Source: Candidatus Sungbacteria bacterium RIFCSPLOWO2_02_FULL_51_17
Lineage (GTDB): Bacteria; Patescibacteriota; Minisyncoccia; Sungbacterales; GWA2-42-14
Reading direction: 5' to 3'
DNA length: 43,590 nt
Assembly (NCBI GenBank): GCA_001820785.1
Contig: MHQW01000003.1
Span: 1 to 43,590 of the forward strand
Positions within the stretch are counted from its first letter, which is position 1; the number at the start of each line of letters is the position of its first letter. The notes beneath the pieces are model-generated. The model was not told the DNA's origin. It was given only the letters and a program-made list of their open reading frames with translations, and searched no databases. Both the position numbers and the translations under genes were made by a program. This document shows positions 18,089 to 27,453 of the stretch, one piece after another.

Positions 18089-18442
18089 TTACTTACTAAG
18101 AGCGCGCATCAATCCGTTCAACACACGACCAATTTCATTAGCTTTTTCCATTAGCACACCTTGTTCTTCCGAAAAAATATATGCAAGATCTCGCGATAGG
18201 ATAGGGTAATATTTTGTTTCCTCCAAAGACGTATCTGCAATATTATAAAAGTGTATTTTATCCTTCAGAGATCGTCGCTTACTCCCCTCCGCGATATTCG
18301 CTGCTATGGATACTGCCGCGCGTCGCACCTGTTGCACTAATGCATACTTTTCATCAGGAGAAAACATCTTTGTTATTCGATATATATCAAGCACATACTC
18401 GTGTGTTTTCTGCCAGACCTTAAGATTAGTAAAGCCTTCCAT
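18089..18442 (-). CDS. Four-helix-bundle (S23/IVP family) protein
   Basis: FTNLKVWQKTHEYVLDIYRITKMFSPDEKYALVQQVRRAAVSIAANIAEGSKR. Confidence 0.9.
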   Translation of the reverse strand: MEGFTNLKVWQKTHEYVLDIYRITKMFSPDEKYALVQQVRRAAVSIAANIAEGSKRRSLKDKIHFYNIADTSLEETKYYPILSRDLAYIFSEEQGVLMEKANEIGRVLNGLMRALSK

Positions 18443-18458
18443 ATTGCAAACTGCACAC

Positions 18459-19560
18459 TTATATCTTTCCCCTTACTTCCGCCTCTATAAATCCGTCCAG
18501 ATCGCCGTCAAGCACCTTTTCTATCTGCGATGTCTCGTGCTCCGTGCGGTGATCTTTGACCATCTGATATGGATGTAACACGTATGAACGGATTTGCGAA
18601 CCCCATTCAATGGAAATGTTCTCCCCTTTCAAGCGCGCCTGCTCGCGCTCCTGTTCATGTACTTTTTCCTGATACAGCTTTGCCGCAAGCATCTGCATCG
18701 CGATATCGCGGTTTCGTTCCTGGGTCCGCTCCGACTGGACCGCCACATGGATCTTTGATGGAACGTGGGTAATGCGAACGGCTGTTTCCCGCTTGTTCAC
18801 ATTCTGCCCGCCGGGACCCGATGAGCGGAAGAATTCTACCCGCAGATCTTCGGGCCGCACTTCAACTTCTTTCGGCTCAACGAACTCGGGCATGACGTCA
18901 ACCAGCGCAAACGATGTATGCCGTAATTTCTGGGAATTAAATGGCGAGATGCGCACAAGCCGGTGAACGCCCGTTTCGCGCTTTAAGTTCCCGAACGCAT
19001 ACGGACCCGCGATACGCAGTGTAGCATTTTTGATCCCCCATCCTGAAGGCCCCTGATACTCCCCATAGTGTTCGTGCAACAGCGTCACCGAGAATTCTTT
19101 CCGCTCGGCCCACCGCTGATACATTCGCATGAGCATTGCCGCCCAATCCTCGGCATCTTTCCCGCCCGCCCCCGCATACACCGAAAGAATAGCGTGTCCT
19201 TTGTCGTATTTTCCAGAAAAATACGTCGTCATCTCAAAACCCGCAACGCGCCGACGAAGTTCCTCCGTGCGAATGGCTATCTCGCTTTGCAGCACCTCAT
19301 CATCATGGGCGGCATCCGCAAGTTCGCGCAACCCCGCGATCTCTTCCCCTATAACACCGACTGTCTCTATCTCTTTTTTAAGGGCCGCAAGTTCTGTCGC
19401 CAACGCCTGCGCCCGTTCACGGACATCCCAAAAGCCGGGTGATTGCATTTCGCGCTCTATCTCGGCAATGCGCTCTTTTTTCCGTGGAACTTCAAAGCCG
19501 GTCCGCGACATCGCGGACCTTATCGTGTAACTCTTGCAGTGGCGTTATCAGGTGTTCCAT
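18459..19560 (-). CDS. prfB: Peptide chain release factor 2, with apparent +1 programmed frameshift at CTT TGA (about 19492-19497)
   Basis: SPF tripeptide (RISPFNSQ) and GGQ (SSGPGGQNVNKRETAVRI). Zero frame from ATG 19560: MEHLITPLQELHDKVRDVADRL-TGA; +1 shift gives ...RL-EVPRKKERIAEIEREM. Confidence 0.93.
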
Positions 19561-19643
19561 GAATATTGTGTAATACTACTGCCAGGGCCTTTACCGTGCC
19601 ATCTGTAGGAAGTGCCATATTCATATGGTATCACGCCGGAGGG

Positions 19644-19680
19644 GATAAAAAAATGCCCGCGAACGCGCGAATTTTTTATC
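19644..19680 (-). terminator. Terminator downstream of the cupredoxin-like gene; A/T arms make it look bidirectional
   Basis: GATAAAAAA-(GC-rich core with CGCG-AA-CGCG)-TTTTTTATC. Confidence 0.55.
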
Positions 19681-19685
19681 TTTTC

Positions 19686-20078
19686 CTATTCACTGTCGCC
19701 AACAACGACAACGCGCAGACGAAGCGAAGGGTCAAGATGGTCATGCATACCCCATGTGCCGACAACGTCAAAAGCGAACACCCATGCCTCGTGAGGCGCC
19801 AATCCCCGCAGCGGATCAAGACCGAAATATCTGTCATGCGTTGGATGCGGATCGGAGGCGGGCCAGTGCCAAAAAGACCCTTCATTAAAAAACCTCACCC
19901 GTGTTCCACGGGTTACATGTATAACGGCCGGCGAAAAACCGTCATCGCGCATGCTGACCTCTGTTACGCCGGAATACACCGTCGGCCCCGAAAACATGTA
20001 GACGGCAAGCACAGCGATCAAAGCACCGGCACCGATAACGATCTCACGAAGATGCCCGCGCGCATCCTGAATTTTCAT
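19686..20078 (-). CDS. Membrane-anchored cupredoxin-like domain protein
   Basis: N-terminal TM; SMRDDGFSPAVIHVTRGTRVRFFNEGSFWHWPASDPHPTH...FDVVGTWGMHDHLDP. Confidence 0.75.
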   Translation of the reverse strand: MKIQDARGHLREIVIGAGALIAVLAVYMFSGPTVYSGVTEVSMRDDGFSPAVIHVTRGTRVRFFNEGSFWHWPASDPHPTHDRYFGLDPLRGLAPHEAWVFAFDVVGTWGMHDHLDPSLRLRVVVVGDSE

Positions 20079-20143
20079 AGTGTCCTCGTACTCAAAAAGC
20101 TGGTAATCCGCTCACATACTGTTCTTCTCACGGGCACCCCTCG

Positions 20144-20200
20144 GAGCCATCCCCGGGATTTGAACCCGGAACCTATCGCTTACGATGCGATTGCCGTTAT
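20144..20200 (-). pseudogene. Partial tRNA (anticodon and T arms plus 3' acceptor-like strand, no canonical 5' half)
   Basis: 25 nt identical to the anticodon-arm region of the adjacent tRNA-Thr, then T-arm CCGGG-TTCAAAT-CCCGG; no D-arm or 5' acceptor. Confidence 0.7.
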
Positions 20201-20211
20201 TCAAAACTTTG

Positions 20212-20283
20212 AGCCGATGGTCGGATTTGAACCGACAACCTATCGCTTACGATGCGATTGCTCTACCATTGAGCTACATCGGC
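20212..20283 (-). tRNA. tRNA-Thr (anticodon CGU)
   Basis: Minus strand GCCGATG TA GCTC AATGGTA GAGC A ATCGC ATCGTAA GCGAT AGGTT GTCGG TTCAAAT CCGAC CATCGGC T. Confidence 0.9.
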
Positions 20284-20363
20284 TCAAAATTTTGAATGAA
20301 CGCCGCTACGCGGTCATCCCAGGGCAGTGAACTGCGCTGGCCTTCGGCCTGCTCGTTATGCCA

Positions 20364-20391
20364 GCTTGAAGCAAAGACACTTGCTTCAAGC
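20364..20391. repeat. 11-bp perfect hairpin in a tRNA-proximal intergenic region
   Basis: GCTTGAAGCAA-AGACAC-TTGCTTCAAGC. Confidence 0.9.
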
Positions 20392-20581
20392 CCGTTGAGC
20401 TAGAATGGCAAAAAGTTGATTGGCAGACCATCACCGAGCCGATATGCCGGCAGAGCGCCCTTCGCCGGACGACACGAGACATTGCTCAGTGTAAACAAAA
20501 AAATGCCACCCCGCAAGAAGTATGCTAATGGATGCCCCCCTGCGGCACCGAGCTCATCTTATTATCAAATGTTTTTTTGTA

Positions 20582-20611
20582 AAAACAAGCACATACTCAT
20601 GTGCTTGTTTT
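20582..20611 (-). terminator. Strong hairpin downstream of the 1.1-kaa surface protein gene
   Basis: AAAACAAGCACAT-ACTC-ATGTGCTTGTTTT, 13-bp perfect arms; reads into T's on the minus strand. Confidence 0.8.
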
Positions 20612-20637
20612 GTTGACTCATCTATGGTGCAAAAATC

Positions 20638-23600
20638 TTATGGTTGGGGCTCTATCCAATCTGTCTCGCACCTTGTTATATTGAACCGGCAACTTGCATT
20701 ACAAGACAAGACCCCCCCTCCGCCAAATCCAAGACCGGTACATGTTTGCCCCGAGAGATTCGTCCCGTCGCACTCCTCACCCGAGTCCACCACACCATTC
20801 CCGCACAAAGACACGTTACATGTTGCCCCCACGGGCCCGCACGCGTCAAATCCTGCTCCTGAAACCGCCTGGCATGTATTGCTTATGCACTCAAGATGGG
20901 TCGTTTGGGGGTTTACCGTAAATGTCAGGGGTGCCATGCAATTATTGGTTTCGTCCGATTCCGTAATGATGTTTGCCGAATCAGCGCAAAACTCAACACG
21001 ATGCGACCCCAACACGCCCGTCCACCCCGAACTCGTAACAGTAGCGGCTATGTTCTGACCAAGAGCGGAAACCGCCTTTGTGCTGGTTACGTCTTCGGGA
21101 TCTGTAAAACTTCCAGAATTTCCGACATCCACGCGGAAACGTCCTGATGAGGCGCCTGCCGCGCCCGTTCCAATATTCTTGACAGTGCCATCAAAGAAGA
21201 TCGTCTGCCCCACCTCAAGGACCCCGGAGAACGCAATACTCATTGCTTTCAGGTCTGGAAGCTCTTGAACAGTAACACTCACGGAACTTGCGGGCGACTG
21301 CGCTCCTGTGGCATCGGTGATACGAAGAACTTCATAACTATAGTTCCCCGGCGCGTCATTGAATGTTTTTGCTAAGGCATTTACTTTTTCTGCGCACTTC
21401 CCCACCCCGCTTCCGGCAGAACTAGGGTTCGTCACGGTAAAACCCGCCTGGGCAACAAACGATCCCTGAACAAGATCGCCGTTCCATCTACACACTCCAC
21501 CAGCAGAAACACCTACAAGCGGAGTCGTCCACCCGTCGGGGTCGCGGCTAAAAAGCCCGTCGCCGGTGACATCCCTGTTGGCGGCAAGCCAGATCGTGAC
21601 GGGAACACCGCGAAGCACCGTGATATTCTGAGAAAAAGTGGTGCCATCCAAACTAATGGATGCTTCAGCGATAGGCGCGCTATTCCCCGTACCCGCTGTT
21701 TCCACTACATTCGCAGTACCGGAAAGTCCTCCCGTATCCAGAACCGTAAGACGAAGTGTATAGTTGCCCGCGACATTGGGAGTGTAGATCGGACCCGGTA
21801 TCGTTGCAGAACCGCCGCTGATGGCGCCGGAAGCACCTGACAATGCGGGGCATGTTGAAGGACATGGAGTTACAAATGCCCATGAATAACTAGCCAGATT
21901 TGCATTAGCATCGGTTGCTGATGCACCCGAGTGAACATGAGATACGCCTACGGTAGTGCCGTGAGCGGGCCCCGCGTCCGCAATGGGGTTTGCCGCAGCA
22001 GTTACCGTAAACGTTGTTGTCGTACAGTTATCCGTCTCATCTGACTCGGCAACAGCGTTCAGATAGTCAGCGCAGAGCTCCAAGGTGTGAGATCCCGCCG
22101 TTGCCGTCCAGCTGTTGGAGGTAACACCTTGCGAGGAAAATCCCGCAAGGGCGCCAACCGGGGGCGTTCCAATGGAAACGCTATCAATACGAAAGCGCGC
22201 GGTGGATGCTCCTGCGGCAGGCGCGACCTGGTTCCAGATCGTTCCGGTGAATGTTGCGCCGGATCCTGCGGTCATGGCGGGAAGAGCTCCGAGTGTTGGA
22301 GAAAGGTCAGGAAGAGCAAGTGCTGTCACCGTCACATTCGCCGTTTTGGAAAGTCCGCTGTATGTTGCGGTGACGACGGCAGGCCCTACGGCGTTTGCCG
22401 TCACAAGACCCTTTTGCGCTGCGTTGTTGACGGAGGCGATAAAAGCATTGCTGGACGACCAGTTGGCGGAAAAGGTAACGTTTTGCTCTGCCTGGACGCC
22501 GGATGGCCCGTCGGGATCGTAGAAGGCCACAAGCTGGGATGTATTGCCGACGGTGAGAGAAACGCTTGGTGGGCTGATGACGAGGGTGGGAATGGGCTTC
22601 ATTTCAGTACATTGTGCGTTACTGCCGCCGTTTGAACCATTGCACCACCATTGCCAATAGGTTGCATACTCGGCGGTAGCTCCAATAGTGCCCGCGCTAC
22701 AGTTGTAGTGGGTTGCCGAACAAGCGCCGTTGACAACGACGGGGGCTGCGGCAACCGTAAACGTTGTTGAGACACAGTTGTTCGCCTCATTTGATTCGGT
22801 GACAGCGCTGAACGTATCCGCACACGCCGTGAGCGTGTGAGTGCCGGCCGTTGCCATCCAGTTGCTTGAAGAAATGTTCTGGGGGCCGCCAAATGGCGCG
22901 AAGGCCGCCACAGCCGGTGTTCCGATGTTCGTGGTATCTATAGTGAACTTTGCATTTGAAGCGCCAGCGCTCCCGGGACCGCTATTCCAAAATGAGGCCG
23001 CAAACCCTACCGACTGCCCGGCAACGATCCCCGCAGGAACGAATGGGTTCGTGGCGATAAGATCGGGAAGAGGAGCGGCGCACGTTTGTGCCGTAAACGT
23101 CTGAACTTGGGAAAATGCACCTCTTGAGACATAGTACACCCTGGTTCTATATGATGCTCCGCCGGTAAACGAGATGGGACCGACGTAACCCGCATAAGCG
23201 CTAAATCCATCTGGCGCAGTGGTGTTTGGTGTAGTCCACCCGACGCTCTTGTTCCAATAGCCATTGTTCCAGTTGGTGTCAGTATCAACGTCAACACCAT
23301 ACCCGCTTGTCTCACCGTTGGAGGCCCAGGAGATCGTCGCTTTTGATACGCCGTTCGCATCGCAGAATGGTGAAACGGTAGGAGCGGAAATACACGTTGC
23401 CGGCGTTTTGAATGATCTATGGCCAATAACATTGCCTATGGTGTTATTGTTTAAGGGAGAAACCTGCCAGTGATACTCGGTGTTCGCCTGTGGCTTGACG
23501 GGAGCAGATGAATCCCAGACAAACGATCCGGGACAGCCATAGGATCCGGATATGGAGTAGACGCGATTGGTTGATGTCTGGGGGTCACCAGTCCAGCCGG

Positions 23601-23937
23601 ACTCAAGAAAGAAGTTAATATCAACACCCCCACCAACTCCAACAAAATGACAATCTTGTTCAGAACCTGAGACCCCGTCCCAGCTGATGGCAACGCGCGG
23701 CACTGTATCTCCCGCGACACAAGTCGCGGAACCGGAGCTTGAGGCGCATGCAGGGACGGAGATGCCGATGCCATTGTCTTCGGTCCATCGGGGAGAAGCG
23801 CTTGGAACGTCAATAGAAACGGCACGGGAGAAACTTAAGACGACCATGCCAAGTGAAAGGAAAAAGGCCCCGATGAAGATGAGGGCTGGCAACCGAAACC
23901 GAAAAATGGCTCTTTTCTTGAAAATACTCTGATGCAT
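20638..23937 (-). CDS. Giant secreted surface protein with CARDB, Big_2-like and PKD-like domains and a Cys-rich C-terminus
   Basis: N-terminal hydrophobic signal; repeated LPDLxA...G..AGASxxRFxID..N.G (CARDB); PTLVISPPSVSLTVGNTSQLVA (Big_2); CGNGVVDSGEECDGTNLSGQTC near the C-terminus. Confidence 0.88.
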   Translation of the reverse strand: MHQSIFKKRAIFRFRLPALIFIGAFFLSLGMVVLSFSRAVSIDVPSASPRWTEDNGIGISVPACASSSGSATCVAGDTVPRVAISWDGVSGSEQDCHFVGVGGGVDINFFLESGWTGDPQTSTNRVYSISGSYGCPGSFVWDSSAPVKPQANTEYHWQVSPLNNNTIGNVIGHRSFKTPATCISAPTVSPFCDANGVSKATISWASNGETSGYGVDVDTDTNWNNGYWNKSVGWTTPNTTAPDGFSAYAGYVGPISFTGGASYRTRVYYVSRGAFSQVQTFTAQTCAAPLPDLIATNPFVPAGIVAGQSVGFAASFWNSGPGSAGASNAKFTIDTTNIGTPAVAAFAPFGGPQNISSSNWMATAGTHTLTACADTFSAVTESNEANNCVSTTFTVAAAPVVVNGACSATHYNCSAGTIGATAEYATYWQWWCNGSNGGSNAQCTEMKPIPTLVISPPSVSLTVGNTSQLVAFYDPDGPSGVQAEQNVTFSANWSSSNAFIASVNNAAQKGLVTANAVGPAVVTATYSGLSKTANVTVTALALPDLSPTLGALPAMTAGSGATFTGTIWNQVAPAAGASTARFRIDSVSIGTPPVGALAGFSSQGVTSNSWTATAGSHTLELCADYLNAVAESDETDNCTTTTFTVTAAANPIADAGPAHGTTVGVSHVHSGASATDANANLASYSWAFVTPCPSTCPALSGASGAISGGSATIPGPIYTPNVAGNYTLRLTVLDTGGLSGTANVVETAGTGNSAPIAEASISLDGTTFSQNITVLRGVPVTIWLAANRDVTGDGLFSRDPDGWTTPLVGVSAGGVCRWNGDLVQGSFVAQAGFTVTNPSSAGSGVGKCAEKVNALAKTFNDAPGNYSYEVLRITDATGAQSPASSVSVTVQELPDLKAMSIAFSGVLEVGQTIFFDGTVKNIGTGAAGASSGRFRVDVGNSGSFTDPEDVTSTKAVSALGQNIAATVTSSGWTGVLGSHRVEFCADSANIITESDETNNCMAPLTFTVNPQTTHLECISNTCQAVSGAGFDACGPVGATCNVSLCGNGVVDSGEECDGTNLSGQTCTGLGFGGGGVLSCNASCRFNITRCETDWIEPQP

Positions 23938-23985
23938 GTGTACCAAGTATACCACCTCCCTACCACTAATTTACAGAAAAGTTAT

Positions 23986-24804
23986 TCACTCGCCGGGCAT
24001 CGCTTCTGCACGCCGCAGATTTTCGTCAATAGAGGCCCGAAACGAATGAAGTCCGCTCCCGGCATCCTTGGGATCGTTGCCCGGATATGATGCGCGCCAG
24101 TCGGCCTCGGTGAGTTCTGCCGCAAACGTTTGTGCGTTCGTAAAACTCATTATTGCGCCACCTCCGTTCCCCGCGTTCAACTCGGCAACGCCCAAACTAT
24201 TCCATAGCCACGGATTTGTCTCTGCCCCGGGAGCAATGAGAAGCGCGCGGCGTATCGCGTCTCCCGCCTCATGGTACCGCCCCGCCTTTACAAGCGCCCA
24301 GGAAAGATCGTTGTACCCGGCCCACTCTGTGGGCGCCCACTCGGTAAATCGATGAAAATCCTCGGCAGCTTTTTCGGAATCCCCTATGGAGCCATAAATA
24401 AGACCGCGGACATAGAGCGCCCGCACATTTTCCGGGTTCAGACGGATCTCGGTATTGATCTCGCGAAGCGCTCTTGTGTGGTCACCCTCCACAAAGTAGA
24501 GTCGGGAAAGCTCATAGTGGCCCAGAATAATCTTTTGCTCTATAGCAATCGCGCGCCCATACGCGCGCTTGGCAAGTTCCGTGTCGTACCCCCCAAGACC
24601 GAAGTAGTAGCGTCCAATATCGCTTGCCAGTTCCGCGTCGTTTCGTACAAAAAAAAGCGCTACTCGTGCCGCGCGATAGTTCTTCCATGCGAATGTGGCG
24701 ATCCGATCAGCCGAGAACACGACCGCACCTGAAAGCGCCGCCGCAATAATGAGCGCGAGAAGAATAGTATTTCTTTTTCTTCTAAAAAATGAGAGTGCTC
24801 GCAT
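23986..24804 (-). CDS. Membrane-anchored TPR protein
   Basis: N-terminal TM after MRALSFFRRKRN; TPR-type repeats (AYGRAIAIEQKIILGHYELSRLYFVEGDHTRALREINTEIRLNPENVRALYVRGLIYG). Confidence 0.8.
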   Translation of the reverse strand: MRALSFFRRKRNTILLALIIAAALSGAVVFSADRIATFAWKNYRAARVALFFVRNDAELASDIGRYYFGLGGYDTELAKRAYGRAIAIEQKIILGHYELSRLYFVEGDHTRALREINTEIRLNPENVRALYVRGLIYGSIGDSEKAAEDFHRFTEWAPTEWAGYNDLSWALVKAGRYHEAGDAIRRALLIAPGAETNPWLWNSLGVAELNAGNGGGAIMSFTNAQTFAAELTEADWRASYPGNDPKDAGSGLHSFRASIDENLRRAEAMPGE

Positions 24805-24859
24805 ACGATCCTCGGGCACTGCCTCGCCCCATTGCAGACAACTGCCGCACGGAACACTG

Positions 24860-25948
24860 CTAGCGCCCCAACGCGTCTCGGTACTCGTTCCTGTATCGTT
24901 CAACAACAATATTCTTCTCAACAAATGTATCCGTAAGCGATAGATACTGCTCCATGTACATCCGCGCGTCATTCTCTTTCTTCAGCGTCTCGGAAGCAGA
25001 GGCCAGCACGTGAAGACAGATGGAGTAGCCGTAATTTTTTCCGGCAGGAACCGTGTGCGCAACCAAAAGAGCTTTTGCGGACAACCCGCCTTCCACATAG
25101 GCATCGGCAAGCGAGCACGCAAATGCCTTGTCCGATCCGGCAAGTTCATTCGCTTTTTTAATTGCATTCTCCGCGCCCGATATATCGCCCTTCCGCGCCA
25201 ATGAAGACGCCCGAACGGCATGGGCGATCTGTATTTGGAGATCATTCCCCAATGGCGCGCCCTTGGCAATCGCAAGATCGGCATTACGTTGGGCTTCTTC
25301 ATACTCTCCAAAGTAAAACTGCAGGCGGGCAAGAAGCACGTACACGTTTGAGATGGTCGCAAAGTGAAGCGGAGTAGATGCGGAGCCAACCGCAGGAAGA
25401 AGAATGTCGCGTGCTTCTTCGGGCTTGTTGAATCGCTCAAAGTCGTTCAGTGCCACAAAGTAACGAGGAATAAACGCATCATCTGGCGATAAACGAATGT
25501 ACTCAAGATATTTTTCCTGTGCCTTGGCGTACTCTTTGCGCATGAAATAGGAAAAACCGGCGTCATTGAGTGCCGTCCGATACATCGCCTCATCGTGCGC
25601 CTGGAGTCCGTACGTAAACGCCGTCTCAAAATGAGAAGCGGCTTTTTGAAAATCGGCATCCGGATATATCGGTCCCTTTCCGGAGGTCTGGCTCTGCTTC
25701 CCAAGAGCTATCTTGCCAAGGTAGTAAAGAGAGCGCGGGTCATCCTGCCGGTACGAAAGGGCCGCATCAAATAAAACTCGTGCGTCTTGAAGCTGTCCCT
25801 TTTGCAACCGGGCAACCCCGGCTTCATACTTTTGCCGATGCATATACCCAGGGTACAGAATATACCCCACGACAGCTGCAAGGACCGCGAACCCCACTGC
25901 GACAACACCGAGTATAAAAGGGATATTTTTTTTTGGCGTTTCTTCCAT
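24860..25948 (-). CDS. Membrane-anchored TPR protein
   Basis: N-terminal TM IPFILGVVAVGFAVLAAVVGYIL; TPR-like repeats. Confidence 0.8.
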   Translation of the reverse strand: MEETPKKNIPFILGVVAVGFAVLAAVVGYILYPGYMHRQKYEAGVARLQKGQLQDARVLFDAALSYRQDDPRSLYYLGKIALGKQSQTSGKGPIYPDADFQKAASHFETAFTYGLQAHDEAMYRTALNDAGFSYFMRKEYAKAQEKYLEYIRLSPDDAFIPRYFVALNDFERFNKPEEARDILLPAVGSASTPLHFATISNVYVLLARLQFYFGEYEEAQRNADLAIAKGAPLGNDLQIQIAHAVRASSLARKGDISGAENAIKKANELAGSDKAFACSLADAYVEGGLSAKALLVAHTVPAGKNYGYSICLHVLASASETLKKENDARMYMEQYLSLTDTFVEKNIVVERYRNEYRDALGR

Positions 25949-25950
25949 GC

Positions 25951-27396
25951 TTATGCGTGAACCGATGATGCAAGGTCGCGATAGTGCTCCCGTGCTTCAT
26001 CCGAAATTCTTGCGGACCAATTTCCTGCAATTTTTTTATATTCCGGCCTTAGCGCGGTATAAAACCCGGATGACCGCATAAGGTATGTTTCCTGTTGTTT
26101 GGCACGAAGCGGCGTTTGGGGATCTTCAAAATCCACATCAACCGTATCTCCGGGGATCATATGAACATAGCGTCCATTTTCGGACAGTTCCGGGAACACA
26201 TCCCCTAATCGCGAGCTTGCCGCCCGAAGCGGCGCAAGTTCTTCGGTGACACATGGCGCCTCTTGAGCATTCTGAACGGCGCCTATAAAGTTGAGCTTGT
26301 GCTTTCTCGTAAAAACCGCTTTCACCTTCATAGTCCCATTTTCCTGAACCGCCTCATGAGGAAGCTCGATGACTTCCGTTCCATACCGCCAATCGCGGGA
26401 CTTATGAACAGTCGTCAGAGCATAGCGGCCCGAAGCATCTTGATGATAAAAAAGAATTGAGCACTGGGCTGACTCGGATCCGCTGCCCATAAAAAGCGGG
26501 GCTAAAGAAAGAAGATCCCCTCCATGTTTTCTTCCCGATAAAAGATACACCAGCCCAAAAACAAGAGCGCCAACGCGAAAAGCAGTGGCGGAATACACGA
26601 ATGACGGAAGAAACGAGCGCCGCGATGCCTCCCCAATCATCCAGTCCCGGAAAAATGACTGCACAACAAGAAGTGCTGGCTCGTTCGGAGACAACCCTTG
26701 AAACGTAAATTCAATCTCATCCTTGGGCTTGAAAAATCGCGCAGGGTCCTGCTCGTCGTTGGCATTCCAAAAAGATTTTTTATCTGAAAACAACGTTACG
26801 ACATCGCTCACGGCGTTGAGAACAGCACGAGAAGGCAGCGCTGTTGTGTGCTCAAGATCGGCGCGCTCAAAAGCATACAACTTTCCGGATACATTACTGG
26901 GAATGATCTCGCTTGTCATGGAGTGGATGACGCGCATCAGTTGTACCTTATCAATAAATGATTCTTCCGGCTCTATTTCCTGCAGCTGAAGCGCTATGCG
27001 ACCATCCCGCATCCGAGGCACCGCACCGAATCTGAGAAGATCAGGAGGCATCTCTCCCCTTTCGTATCTGGATCTCGCGACAGAGTAATCGGTATGAAAA
27101 CTCTTTTGAAAAAAATCGTTCTCTATCTTGAAGGCATGACCGTCAAAAACCGCAACATGCGGGCAGGTAGTAACGATGCATGATGTGGTGGTAGCGTCGG
27201 CATGCGCGTCATCGGGCAAAAAGAGGCCGGTCACATCATCCCCTTTTTGGCTTTTGCCACCCTTAAATAGATTGGAGACATTCACAAATGTCCAACCGAC
27301 AATCAATAGAAGGATCAGCAAAAACGCCTTCCCGCTAAATGTAAAAAAGGAGAGTATTTTCCTCATACAAGAGTAGGACTTTATAGTAGTTTTCAT
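25951..27396 (-). CDS. Membrane/secreted protein of unknown function with a CPhxxhDGxxFxxxND motif; start uncertain
   Basis: N-terminal TM, second TM FRVGALVFGLVYLL; stop 2 nt before the TPR gene and start region adjacent to the SagB gene. Confidence 0.65.
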   Translation of the reverse strand: MKTTIKSYSCMRKILSFFTFSGKAFLLILLLIVGWTFVNVSNLFKGGKSQKGDDVTGLFLPDDAHADATTTSCIVTTCPHVAVFDGHAFKIENDFFQKSFHTDYSVARSRYERGEMPPDLLRFGAVPRMRDGRIALQLQEIEPEESFIDKVQLMRVIHSMTSEIIPSNVSGKLYAFERADLEHTTALPSRAVLNAVSDVVTLFSDKKSFWNANDEQDPARFFKPKDEIEFTFQGLSPNEPALLVVQSFFRDWMIGEASRRSFLPSFVYSATAFRVGALVFGLVYLLSGRKHGGDLLSLAPLFMGSGSESAQCSILFYHQDASGRYALTTVHKSRDWRYGTEVIELPHEAVQENGTMKVKAVFTRKHKLNFIGAVQNAQEAPCVTEELAPLRAASSRLGDVFPELSENGRYVHMIPGDTVDVDFEDPQTPLRAKQQETYLMRSSGFYTALRPEYKKIAGNWSARISDEAREHYRDLASSVHA

Positions 27397-27453
27397 TATC
27401 ATCTGCCACGGAGACGCTGTAAAGCGCCTTATCCACAGAGCACGCGGCATCCC

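Noticed and set aside
18459-19560. UGA recoded to Gly (as in Gracilibacteria/SR1)
   Set aside because: RF2 with an SPF motif and a regulatory UGA is present, and UGA terminates well-bounded genes such as the YcaO gene, so the standard bacterial code is used.
19566-20330. 254-aa plus-strand ORF containing VGFEPTTYRLRCDCSTIELHRLK
   Set aside because: This is the usual false translation of tRNA sequence on the opposite strand; it also crosses the cupredoxin gene.
20522-23104. Plus-strand ORFs antisense to the 1105-aa protein
   Set aside because: The minus-strand ORF has signal peptide and repeated adhesin-type domains; antisense ORFs are by-products of low stop frequency.
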